Below the pieces are notes generated by a model. It worked only from the letters and a program-made list of their open reading frames with translations, did no database searches and was not told the origin of the DNA. From JAXGPX01 sp040766745 (GTDB taxonomy: Bacteria; Bacillota; Sulfobacillia; Fermentithermobacillales; Fermentithermobacillaceae), in the NCBI GenBank assembly GCA_040766745.1, contig JAXGPX010000001.1, forward strand, positions 62,001-126,000: a DNA stretch of 64,000 nucleotides, written 5' to 3'. Numbering within the stretch: position 1 is the first letter of the stretch; each line of letters opens with the position of its first letter. Shown piece after piece: positions 25,786 through 33,975 of the stretch. The position numbers and the translations under genes are program-made.

Positions 25786-27018
25786 CTATGGGAATGCCAC
25801 TTTACCCATGATAACAGGTTTTGATGCCCCGGTTGCGGCCGGCACATTGTTGGGTATACATCCAATCAAATCATTTCCCAGAACTGCAAAGGCCAGGGCT
25901 TCTTTAGCCTTGTCCGGAATACCCAGGTCCTTATGTGACAGAATCTTGATATCCGGGTTCATGGGGGATAGTTTTTCCTGCAATCCCCGGGTGAAGTAAG
26001 GATTAAGCGCACCACCCCCGCCAAGAATTACTTCATCAACCGGGCCTTTTGGAAATACCCAGGCTTTGTATGCCCCGACGATGGTCTGTACGGTAAGCTC
26101 AGACACTGTAGCAACTATGTCCTGAAAATAGGGAATGGGATCCCATGCCGGCCCTTGCCCGGCAGAAACATATTGCCTGTACTCGTCTAGGATCATGCGT
26201 GCGTACTGCATGCCAAATGCTTCACGGCCTGTAGATTTAGGCGGTGTTTTGGAGTAATATTCGTTGGACATTAGGTAATTGAGGAATTGGCGGTTTACAG
26301 TTCCTGAAAACGCCAACTTGCCACCTGTGTCCATTGTTGCTTTTCCCTGGGTCAAAATGCTCACTATGGCATCAATTATCATGTTTCCAGGCCCTGTATC
26401 AAACGCAACTACTTGCTCAGGTGTACACGCAGGCGGCAGGTATGTCAGATTGCCTATTCCTCCGATATTTTGCACTACTCTGCCGAGTTTTGAATCCCTG
26501 AACAAAAGATAGTCTGCATAGGGGACAAGGGGAGCCCCTTGGCCACCCTGGGCCATATCTGCCGGCCGAAAATCGCCTATTGTGAGTATTCCTGTCAATT
26601 GTGCAATGACGGAAATGTCTCCTACCTGCAAGGTAGCGGGTACAGGCAGTAGCTCATGATTGCAGTCAGGCAAGTGGATCAGGGTTTGGCCATGCGAAGC
26701 GATGGCATCAATCTGAGAGGGGCTGCAGCCTGCTTCTTTAATGCACTTAAGGGCGGTATCGGCAAAAACCTGGGCTATCAAAAAGTTGAGCCTGGCCACT
26801 TCCTCAACATTAAGGTTCCCTATCTTGCTTATGAGGAGGTTCTTAACCGGCAAAGGGTAGTCCAGGGACGTAAGATGCCTGGCCCGGATCCTGGCTCCGG
26901 CTCCAAATCCTTCAATATCGCACAGACATGCATCTACTCCGTCAGCAGAGGTTCCTGACATAAGTCCTACCACAAGCCTTGAGTTTTTTAGGCGGGCTCT
27001 CGAGATAAGATCAACCAT
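25786..27018 (-). CDS. anmK: Anhydro-N-acetylmuramic acid kinase
   Basis: 410 residues. The N-terminal VGLMSGTSADGVDACLCDI, HGQT, GDFRPADMAQGGQGAPLVPY and NIGGIGNLTYLP are AnmK signatures. The enzyme opens the 1,6-anhydro ring of anhydroMurNAc with ATP and gives MurNAc-6-phosphate, the MurQ substrate. AnhydroMurNAc comes from lytic transglycosylases, which in spore formers include germination enzymes. Part of a six-gene minus-strand operon; 26 nt separate it from nagZ. AAGGAGGAG precedes the ATG. Confidence 0.93.
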   Translation of the reverse strand: MVDLISRARLKNSRLVVGLMSGTSADGVDACLCDIEGFGAGARIRARHLTSLDYPLPVKNLLISKIGNLNVEEVARLNFLIAQVFADTALKCIKEAGCSPSQIDAIASHGQTLIHLPDCNHELLPVPATLQVGDISVIAQLTGILTIGDFRPADMAQGGQGAPLVPYADYLLFRDSKLGRVVQNIGGIGNLTYLPPACTPEQVVAFDTGPGNMIIDAIVSILTQGKATMDTGGKLAFSGTVNRQFLNYLMSNEYYSKTPPKSTGREAFGMQYARMILDEYRQYVSAGQGPAWDPIPYFQDIVATVSELTVQTIVGAYKAWVFPKGPVDEVILGGGGALNPYFTRGLQEKLSPMNPDIKILSHKDLGIPDKAKEALAFAVLGNDLIGCIPNNVPAATGASKPVIMGKVAFP

Positions 27019-27044
27019 TTAAGCTCCTCCTTGATATCTTAGGC

Positions 27045-28694
27045 TCATTCCTGGCCCGGTATTCTTACCGGCAGCTTGCCTGTGGCCCTAGCGGTGCCAA
27101 GCAGTACCTGAGCAAGGGCGTCTATAGCCTGTGGACGGTTACTGTATGTGCACAGGTATGTATGGACATTAGGCGCAATGCGAATATCGTATGGATCCCG
27201 GGTAGCCACAAGAACAGTATTGGGAACCTGTTCTGTAATTGCTCTTACGAACTGCGCTTGAACAGGATCCTTGCTTGCGTTTTGGGTTAGGATTACCATC
27301 GCCTGCATCCTTTGGGCTAGGGATAGGCATTTTTCAATGGCCGACGGTTCATCAATGTAAACTTCAGTGAGATCCAGGTTGCTGCATCTGGCCCGCAGGC
27401 TCTTTCCCAGTTCAGTCTCTGGCCCTTGCGCGGTTGCCGGGCAAGGGCTCTGGGAGCCCGGTTTGAGGGGATCTTCTACTTGGAGCAGCCGTTTTGGCTT
27501 CAAACCGGCCAAACAGAGGCTAAGTTTGCCACCGGTGCCAGGCAGCAACGGAACTAACCCTGCCTGGTTCTTTACCAACGTAATCGAGCGCAAGTAAACG
27601 TTTTCCGAAAGTTGCCGGTACTCAGGATCATAAGCCTCTTTAGGAGGCAGAGCGTTTGGAATTCTAAAGATTTCCTTGAACCTGAGGATCAGTTCTACAG
27701 ACCGGTCGAGCCTATCTTCAGAAACCTCTCCTGACTTAACTGCCTCAAGCAGTGCAAGCCAGGCTTGTTCTTGCAGTTCTCTGGTATGCGAGATCAAAAG
27801 CAGGTCGCATCCGGCTTTGAATGCTTCCACTGCCCCGATTGCAGTACCCGGATACTTTGATATGGCATTCATCTCAAGACAGTCGGTCATTATTAGGCCC
27901 TGGAAGCCAAGAGTGTCTCGGAGCAGCCCTGTCAGTACAGGGTGGGAGAGGGTCGCAGGCTTCTGGGTGTCTATTGCCTGAAACAAAATATGGGCTGACA
28001 TGATTGCAGGTATGCCTGCGTTGATGGCTGCCCTAAACGGCATTAGTTCACATGAGTTAAGCCGTTCCATAGAATGAGGCAGGGCCGGTAAGTCAAGGTG
28101 GGAGTCTACAGATGTATTGCCGTGGCCTGGAAAGTGCTTGCCTACGGCCAAGACTCCTGCTGAAAGAAATCCTTTAGTAGCGAGAACGCCGAATTCAGAG
28201 ACCAGGCATGGATCTTCTCCAAAAGATCTTATGCCTATGACAGGATTGTCTGGATTGTCATTTACATCAAGCACTGGGGCAAGGTTAACATTTATTCCTG
28301 CGCTGCGCAGCTGTACGCCTATGGCACGTGATACCTGCTCTATGAGATGGACATCAGTATCAGTGGCTGATACTGCAGCTGACAATGACAGTGGGCCTGG
28401 CATTACCGGAATGCCCTGGGTCAGCCTTGCCACGATTCCGCCTTCTTGATCGGCGGCGATAAAGAGTGGAATGCCTGCACCAGAGCTTGCTGCCCAATCT
28501 TGCAGCCGGCTGGAAAGAGACGATACTTCTTCGACGGTGCTGCAATTCCTGGCAAAATAGATTATGCCGCCTGGCTTGAGTTCTCTTATCAACTTGTGTG
28601 CATCTTCATGGTTATTTCCCGGAAATCCGAACATGAAGACCTGCCCTATTTTTTCTTCAAGAGTCAGCTTTCTCAAAATCAAACGCCTCCTCAA
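27045..28694 (-). CDS. nagZ: Beta-N-acetylglucosaminidase NagZ (GH3), cytosolic
   Basis: 549 residues. GH3 NagZ motifs: ADQEGGIVARL, the catalytic loop KHFPGHGNTSVDSH with the His/Asp pair, and the nucleophile Asp in IMTDCLEM. A C-terminal domain of about 200 residues follows the TIM barrel, as in Bacillus NagZ. It removes GlcNAc from the non-reducing end of GlcNAc-MurNAc fragments. No signal peptide is present (the N-terminus is MRRRLILRKLTLEEKIGQ), so it should act in the cytosol, unlike the exported B. subtilis enzyme. The start is preceded by TTGAGGAGGCG. Confidence 0.92.
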   Translation of the reverse strand: MRRRLILRKLTLEEKIGQVFMFGFPGNNHEDAHKLIRELKPGGIIYFARNCSTVEEVSSLSSRLQDWAASSGAGIPLFIAADQEGGIVARLTQGIPVMPGPLSLSAAVSATDTDVHLIEQVSRAIGVQLRSAGINVNLAPVLDVNDNPDNPVIGIRSFGEDPCLVSEFGVLATKGFLSAGVLAVGKHFPGHGNTSVDSHLDLPALPHSMERLNSCELMPFRAAINAGIPAIMSAHILFQAIDTQKPATLSHPVLTGLLRDTLGFQGLIMTDCLEMNAISKYPGTAIGAVEAFKAGCDLLLISHTRELQEQAWLALLEAVKSGEVSEDRLDRSVELILRFKEIFRIPNALPPKEAYDPEYRQLSENVYLRSITLVKNQAGLVPLLPGTGGKLSLCLAGLKPKRLLQVEDPLKPGSQSPCPATAQGPETELGKSLRARCSNLDLTEVYIDEPSAIEKCLSLAQRMQAMVILTQNASKDPVQAQFVRAITEQVPNTVLVATRDPYDIRIAPNVHTYLCTYSNRPQAIDALAQVLLGTARATGKLPVRIPGQE

Positions 28695-28726
28695 GATTAC
28701 CCGGTAGGGGGCACTTTCTTGCTACT

Positions 28727-30844
28727 CTAATTGTCTATTGCTGCACATACTGCATTGGCAAATCTAGGACGCAACCTGATATGGGCGTTGCCTTCCCGTC
28801 CTGCATGCACTCTGTTTGTTAGCAGGACAACGGCAAGGTCTTCCTCAGGATCACACCACAGGCTTGTCCCTGTAAAACCTGTGTGCCCAAAGGCTCGGTC
28901 TGACATAAAGTCTCCACCTGATGAAAAGGTTCTTGCTCTTAACTGCCAGCCAAGTGCTCTCCGTTCTTCCAGGTCCACCTGTTCCTTGATAGTTGCCTCA
29001 ACAGTCTTCTTGCCAAGGATGCGAGTTTCACCCAAGCGGCCCAGTCCAAGCCACATAAGGGCATATCTGGTTACATCAAAGGCAGTGCTGAATAACCCGG
29101 CATGGCCGGCAATTCCGCCGAGGGCATAGCAGTTTTCATCGTGGACTTTGCCCCATACTACTTGCCCAAGGTCTTCACGGAATTCAGTAGCTGCGATTCT
29201 ATACTTCAACGATTCAGGCGGCAAGAAGCAGGTTGAGGTCATTCCCAGTGGCTTAAATACCTCTTGCTCCGCAAATTCCTTAATGTTCAAACCTGTTATG
29301 CGCCTGACTATCTCACCCAGCATGATGAACCCAAGGTCGCTGTATTCGACGCGGATTCCCGGTTTTGAGCCGGCGCCCAACTCAAGGTTGCATATGCAGT
29401 CAATGATCCTTTCTCCTGTTATGCCTAGTTCCCAGTATTTGATGTGGGCCGGCAATCCTGAGGTATGTGTCATCAAGTGCCTGATAGTGATATCTTGCTT
29501 GCCACCGGTTCCAAACTCAGGTACGAACAGAGCAACAGGATCGTCAAGGCGCATTTTCCCTCGTTCAACCAGGATCATGATAGACGGGGTCGTTGCTGTA
29601 ACTTTCGTCAAGGAAGCCATATCGAATATTGTGTTAGGAGTCGCAGCTATGCGCTCGGGGACTCTGGAAGCCCACCCCCAGGCCCTTGGGCCAATAACCA
29701 CTCCGTTTCGCACCACTGCCGCAACAGCGCCGGGAATAAGTCCTTCGCCATCGCCTACAGCGTCTTGAACCACTTGAAAAGCCCTTTCAAGCCTTTCGGG
29801 ATCAAAGCCTGCGTCTGCAGGGCTGCCAAAACACAGATCATTGTTGTTGTTTGTTGATACATCCATAGGAGTACACAACCCTTTCTGGCGGGAATCATCT
29901 TCCCGGTAATTGTGTGGTATTGTTGAATCAGCCTTTTGGAGAGCAAGGTTTACTGCCTGCCTGATTGACCCTGAGGCAGACTCAAGGGCGGCTTTGGCAT
30001 CACTGGCTCCCAGGCCAGAGATGAGCATTACGAGAGCTGATGGAATATCGCCCCCTGACTCTTCCAGGGCCGTTTCTATCTGTTCAGGCCCACGGCCTGT
30101 TGCTGCCTGAAGAATTCGCCTTGCCCTTGAAGACAGCTTTTGATTTCCAAGATACGTTCCTGCCATCAAATTCGAATATGTCCTGCCCAGGGCGATCATC
30201 GATGCAGTAGAAATCATGTTAAGCACTAGTTTTTGGGCAGTACCGTTCTTGAGCCGGGTTGACCCGGTGATAATCTCCGGCCCAACGTCTGGGGAAATCA
30301 CCACGCTGGCATAGTCACTAACAGGCCCCAGGGGATCACCTACAATGGCTATGGTTGAGAGGCCTTCCATAGAAGCGGCCCTGAGGACTCCGGCAACAAA
30401 TGGGGTTCTCCCACTTGCAGCAATGCCAATTGCTACATCGTTTTTTGCAGGGCTGTGAGATAGAAAAACCTCCCTGCCGCTGTCTTCACTGTCCTCTGCG
30501 CCTTCTACAGCATAGAATACTGCTTCTTTGCCTCCCGAGATAAGCGGAATGATCCTTTCCCTCTCAATCCCAAAGGTAGGCTGCAGCTCAGATGAATCCA
30601 GAACTCCAAGGCGCCCGCTGGTTCCTGCACCGGCATAGAAGAGGCGCCCTCCTTTTGAGAGGCTGTCTACTACCAGCTCAACGGCTTTCTGAATCGCCGG
30701 AATTTCCCTGGCTATTGCCGGAGCTACCTTATGATCCTCTTGATTCATGACCTCAAGGATTCTTGATATGGGCCAAGTATCTATGCCGGCAGTCAAAGGA
30801 TTCGGCTTTTCAGTTCTTGGAACATAAACGCTATTGTGTTTCAT
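28727..30844 (-). CDS. murQ: Fusion: MurNAc-6-phosphate etherase (MurQ) with serine beta-lactamase-like hydrolase
   Basis: 705 residues in one continuous frame. Residues 1 to about 306 are a full-length MurQ with the SIS fold: AGAGTSGRLGVLDSSELQPTFG and IGIAASGRTPF. MurQ splits the lactyl ether of MurNAc-6-P to GlcNAc-6-P and D-lactate. After a 40-residue linker rich in polar residues, residues about 345-705 form a class C beta-lactamase/esterase-like domain with S411-L-T-K414, Y501-S-D503 and GHTGFTG near the end. In B. subtilis a serine hydrolase of this type (AmiE, YbbE) is encoded beside nagZ and is reported as a MurNAc-L-Ala amidase; the fused domain is probably equivalent. No signal peptide is present. 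This is not evidence of antibiotic resistance. Confidence 0.9.
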   Translation of the reverse strand: MKHNSVYVPRTEKPNPLTAGIDTWPISRILEVMNQEDHKVAPAIAREIPAIQKAVELVVDSLSKGGRLFYAGAGTSGRLGVLDSSELQPTFGIERERIIPLISGGKEAVFYAVEGAEDSEDSGREVFLSHSPAKNDVAIGIAASGRTPFVAGVLRAASMEGLSTIAIVGDPLGPVSDYASVVISPDVGPEIITGSTRLKNGTAQKLVLNMISTASMIALGRTYSNLMAGTYLGNQKLSSRARRILQAATGRGPEQIETALEESGGDIPSALVMLISGLGASDAKAALESASGSIRQAVNLALQKADSTIPHNYREDDSRQKGLCTPMDVSTNNNNDLCFGSPADAGFDPERLERAFQVVQDAVGDGEGLIPGAVAAVVRNGVVIGPRAWGWASRVPERIAATPNTIFDMASLTKVTATTPSIMILVERGKMRLDDPVALFVPEFGTGGKQDITIRHLMTHTSGLPAHIKYWELGITGERIIDCICNLELGAGSKPGIRVEYSDLGFIMLGEIVRRITGLNIKEFAEQEVFKPLGMTSTCFLPPESLKYRIAATEFREDLGQVVWGKVHDENCYALGGIAGHAGLFSTAFDVTRYALMWLGLGRLGETRILGKKTVEATIKEQVDLEERRALGWQLRARTFSSGGDFMSDRAFGHTGFTGTSLWCDPEEDLAVVLLTNRVHAGREGNAHIRLRPRFANAVCAAIDN

Positions 30845-30912
30845 TGGCTAACCCCTCAACCTTCTCTTTTTTCAAAACACTACCTTGTGGCTGTTTGCCA
30901 GACCAAAACCCG

Positions 30913-31830
30913 TTACCGGCACTTTGCAACCTCCCTGGCAAGAAGAGCCGCCCCTACCTTCGGAGCGTGCAAAGGAAACCCGGCGACAGCCAGGGGAAGA
31001 ATCTGTTTGAGGCCCTCAACAAATGCGCTCCTCAGTTCATCCTGGCGGAAACAACCACCTACCATTGCCACAGAGACCTGGCCAGAGAAGCCTAGTCCGC
31101 GGTGTACAGCCCGTGTCATTTTCACAAGTTCCATGGCTTCATTCTTGATGATTGTTCCTGCAATTTCATCGCCCTTTGTCGATTCTTCAAACACTATAAC
31201 CGAAAGATTAGCTATCTCAGGCCTGCTCAGTTTGTGTGTAGCAGGCAGGATTCCTTCAGGGGTGCCAACCTGAAAATGAGAAGTAAACCTCTCTGTCAGA
31301 GAGGACTTAGGGCCGCGGCCGTCATAGTCTTTAAGGGCAGCAATCAGCCCCTGTTTCGCAATACTGTAGCCGCTTCCTTCGTCGCCAAGAAGTGATCCCC
31401 AACCTCCGGACCTTTTGTACCGCCCGTTTTTCAGTCCCAGGCAGTTGGAACCTGTTCCTGAAATCACCACTATGCCATCATTGCCAGCAAGGGCTCCATA
31501 AAGGGCGGCTTTTGAATCTTCAACAAGGGAGAAAGGAATCTCACCCATAACAGGGTTAATCATAGATGCAGCCTTGCTTATATCCTCCTGGCGGCCGGCT
31601 CCTGCAAGGGCAATGCACGCGTTGGAAATGGCCAGATCGTGGTGTTTTTCTTGGCCAGAGCATACTGCTGAGCTAACCGCATCTTGTATTGATGCTACAA
31701 CCTGGCGGCCTGGTGTAAAGTAAATGTTACTTGGCCCTCCAAGGCCTGTCGAGACAACGTTGCCATCTTCATCAATAATGCATGCTTCAGTAGATGTACC
31801 GCCTCCGTCGATTCCCAGGAAAAACCGCAT
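30913..31830 (-). CDS. murK: BadF/BcrAD-type sugar kinase, probable MurNAc/GlcNAc kinase (MurK-like)
   Basis: 305 residues. Actin-like ATPase motifs FLGIDGGGTSTEACIID at the N-terminus and VISGTGSNCLG in the middle, with GGWGSLLGDEGSGY, are those of the N-acetylglucosamine kinase/BadF family. In Clostridium acetobutylicum the homologous MurK phosphorylates MurNAc and GlcNAc at C6. Position between namZ and murQ supports that function and would replace the PTS transporter MurP, which is absent here. GlcNAc-only specificity remains possible. Confidence 0.82.
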   Translation of the reverse strand: MRFFLGIDGGGTSTEACIIDEDGNVVSTGLGGPSNIYFTPGRQVVASIQDAVSSAVCSGQEKHHDLAISNACIALAGAGRQEDISKAASMINPVMGEIPFSLVEDSKAALYGALAGNDGIVVISGTGSNCLGLKNGRYKRSGGWGSLLGDEGSGYSIAKQGLIAALKDYDGRGPKSSLTERFTSHFQVGTPEGILPATHKLSRPEIANLSVIVFEESTKGDEIAGTIIKNEAMELVKMTRAVHRGLGFSGQVSVAMVGGCFRQDELRSAFVEGLKQILPLAVAGFPLHAPKVGAALLAREVAKCR

Positions 31831-31847
31831 ATCTTAGATCCTTTCCT

Positions 31848-32996
31848 TTACGTGTATATTAGGAAATCCCTTCGCTTTGCTGAGAAGTGTTCTGCCTCTT
31901 CTCTCCAGGAATTCAGCAAACCATCAGGCGAATCATGGTTCTCAAGGGCTTCGGCCAACTGGGTGCCGCCGCACAAAAGATCTAGGAAGTGCTTGCCGCT
32001 TGGCCCAGGTGGTATTATTCGGAAATCATCAGGGTATAGGTCCCGAACTGCAAAAAGCAAGCGCACTCCCAGTTCAACCGGGTTTATGTCTCGCGGTTCA
32101 AAAATGTGTATTTGAACGCCTTGGCATATGTCCCCGGTCCACTTGCTAAAAGATGGCCGAAAATACACCGGCCTAGTTCTTATGCCTGGGATGCCCATTT
32201 GGTTAAGTTCCTCTGACAGTTTGAAACCATCTACCCAGGGTGCACCTAAAGTTTGGAATGGGGTAGATGTTCCCCTGCCTTCAGAGAGGTTTGTTCCTTC
32301 AAGAAGGCATGTCCCCGGGTATAAAATAGCCATTTCAAGGGTGGGCGCACTTGGAGATGTTGGTACCCAGGGGAATCCGGTTTCGTTGAAGTACATGTCC
32401 CGGGACCAACCTTCCATGGCTATCACCTTTGGCTGTGGTAGGCCCTTTTGCGCAGCCATAAACAGGCCGATTTCTCCTGCAGTCATTCCGTGGCGGATTG
32501 AGACCGGAGCATAGGACACTGATGAAATCCAGCCAGGCCTGGTTACGTTCCCCTCAACTTTAATTCCCCCTATGGGGTTGGGCCTGTCAAGAATGGCAAA
32601 CTCAATTCCATTTTCAGAAGCTGCTTCCATCGAAAGTATCATTGTTGACATGTATGTATAGTACCTGGCTCCAATGTCCTGAATATCAAAAACAAGGATG
32701 TCAACGTTTTTCAACATGTCTTTTTTAGGTTTTTGGGTCGCTCCGTACAGGCTGTGGATAGGAATTCCTGTTCCTGTATGTGTCGAACCTTCAACATACT
32801 GTCCATCAGGGTGGTCCCCGTAAATACCGTGTTCAGGCGAGAAGAGGGCAGTCATCTTGTACCCTGCTCTTAGCATCAGGTCAAAGTTGGATTCAAGATC
32901 GAAGTTGTTGCCTGTATGGTTTGTAATAAGCCCTATCTTTCTATTCTTTAGAAGCTCTTTTTTCAGTAAGACCTCGAGCCCCGGGAAAACTCGCAC
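31848..32996 (-). CDS. namZ: Exo-beta-N-acetylmuramidase NamZ family (DUF1343)
   Basis: 382 residues. DUF1343 motifs: GLITNHTG, ALFSPEHGIYGD, VFDIQDIGARYYTY and LDRPNPIGG. B. subtilis NamZ (YbbC) removes MurNAc from the non-reducing end of wall fragments, and the context with murK, murQ, nagZ and anmK strongly supports the same reaction. The N-terminus MRVFPGLEVLLKKEL has no export signal, so this copy appears cytosolic. It is the first gene of the salvage operon; the GTG start at 32996 follows AAAGGAGATGG. Confidence 0.9.
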   Translation of the reverse strand: MRVFPGLEVLLKKELLKNRKIGLITNHTGNNFDLESNFDLMLRAGYKMTALFSPEHGIYGDHPDGQYVEGSTHTGTGIPIHSLYGATQKPKKDMLKNVDILVFDIQDIGARYYTYMSTMILSMEAASENGIEFAILDRPNPIGGIKVEGNVTRPGWISSVSYAPVSIRHGMTAGEIGLFMAAQKGLPQPKVIAMEGWSRDMYFNETGFPWVPTSPSAPTLEMAILYPGTCLLEGTNLSEGRGTSTPFQTLGAPWVDGFKLSEELNQMGIPGIRTRPVYFRPSFSKWTGDICQGVQIHIFEPRDINPVELGVRLLFAVRDLYPDDFRIIPPGPSGKHFLDLLCGGTQLAEALENHDSPDGLLNSWREEAEHFSAKRRDFLIYT

Positions 32997-33090
32997 GCCA
33001 CCATCTCCTTTGCTTAACGTTACACAGGTTGTTCTGAGGATTCGCCTTGAAGGCCGGTTGATCCTTCCTCGATTCTAACAGTAGTTCGAT

Positions 33091-33126
33091 TAAAAGAACA
33101 CCTGCCTCGCAAGAAGGCAGGTGTTC
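33091..33126 (-). terminator. Intrinsic terminator after ribU
   Basis: Perfect 12-bp stem GAACACCTGCCT (33096-33107) with 33115-33126, loop of 7 nt. On the minus strand it is followed by TTTTA. It separates ribU from namZ, so the salvage operon has its own promoter or depends on read-through. Confidence 0.85.
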
Positions 33127-33160
33127 CGCATTTACGTTGCGCAGATAGAGATCTGGTATT

Positions 33161-33706
33161 TTAAGCGGTTCTTGTACGGAACTTGTCGGTAATTGCCCGG
33201 GGCAACGCGCTTAGCAGGGGATAGGCTAGGGCGCAGTTGATTCCGGCGTGGATGATGTTAAAGGGAATAACAACAGGCACAATCATTTTAGCAATAACGC
33301 TTACTGGCAGCCCTGTATAGATAGGCGTTACAAGGAAATTGGCAGGTATCATCAGTGCTATTCTTGTAGCCACGCCTGACAGCAGTGAAAAATGGGTCTT
33401 GCCAAAACGGTTTTCCATCATTCCGATTACTGCAGCCATTCCGCCTGACGCAATGAAGTGCATAAGTGCGCCCCACGGGCCTCCTTCTCCTGTTAGGAGC
33501 ACAAAAAGCGCTGAATTTACAAGTGCCGTGAGCACTCCGGGGATTGGGCCGAATACAAGAGCTGCTATGATAATCGGCAGGTCTCCCGGAGAATACAGGA
33601 GGTACGGTGCCGCAGGAAGCACTGGAAAGTGCACATACAGCTCCAGTATAAGTGACATGGCGGCTAGAATCGCTGTAGATACAACTACGGCAGTCTTTCG
33701 GTTCAT
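33161..33706 (-). CDS. ribU: ECF transporter S component, riboflavin type
   Basis: 181 residues with five or six membrane segments and the small-subunit pattern of ECF transporters (LLYSPGDLPIIIAALVFGPIPG). The upstream FMN riboswitch identifies riboflavin as the likely substrate. Energising subunits EcfA, EcfA' and EcfT are not in the window, so it should share a common module. The ATG start follows GAGGGGGAG, which can be masked by a hairpin. Confidence 0.88.
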   Translation of the reverse strand: MNRKTAVVVSTAILAAMSLILELYVHFPVLPAAPYLLYSPGDLPIIIAALVFGPIPGVLTALVNSALFVLLTGEGGPWGALMHFIASGGMAAVIGMMENRFGKTHFSLLSGVATRIALMIPANFLVTPIYTGLPVSVIAKMIVPVVIPFNIIHAGINCALAYPLLSALPRAITDKFRTRTA

Positions 33707-33713
33707 TGAAACT

Positions 33714-33739
33714 CCCCCTCGAGTTGTTCTTAGAGGGGG
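33714..33739 (-). promoter_or_regulatory. Shine-Dalgarno-sequestering hairpin before ribU
   Basis: CCCCCTC and GAGGGGG (33733-33739 and 33714-33720 read on the minus strand) pair perfectly over 7 bp with a 12-nt loop. The 3' arm is the ribosome binding site of ribU. There is no T run, so the FMN riboswitch probably acts on translation initiation. Confidence 0.7.
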
Positions 33740-33770
33740 ACCCTCGGGGATAACGCTAACTGAAATTGAT

Positions 33771-33899
33771 CTTCTCCCATCCGGACTTTACCGTCGGCCC
33801 CGGAATTTCACCGGATCAGTCGCATTTGTGCGAGTCGCGGGCTTTAACCGCCGGTTAGGACTAACGGACTTAGCCGTTTCACCTTACCCCGAAGATCCT
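33771..33899 (-). promoter_or_regulatory. FMN riboswitch (RFN element)
   Basis: Read on the minus strand, the region starts GATCTTCGGGG, contains AAGCCCGCGA and GATCCGGTGAAATTCC, and ends GGTAAAGTCCGGATGGGAGA, the highly conserved RFN blocks in the correct order. It is 65 nt upstream of ribU. FMN binding should lower expression. Confidence 0.95.
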
Positions 33900-33925
33900 C
33901 TCTCGGTTCAAATCATTCTGCCGAT

Positions 33926-33955
33926 ATTTTAGCATCTGGCACATGGAACGATCAA
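33926..33955 (-). promoter_or_regulatory. Sigma-A-type promoter for the FMN riboswitch and ribU
   Basis: On the minus strand, TTGATC (33955-33950), 18 nt, then TAAAAT (33931-33926), about 27 nt before the first conserved riboswitch block. Confidence 0.65.
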
Positions 33956-33975
33956 TAGCCGGGCCTGAACAGACG

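Noticed and set aside
28727..29810. Beta-lactamase domain read as an antibiotic resistance gene
   Set aside because: It is fused to MurQ, lacks an export signal and sits in a wall-salvage operon; an amidase or esterase role is more likely.
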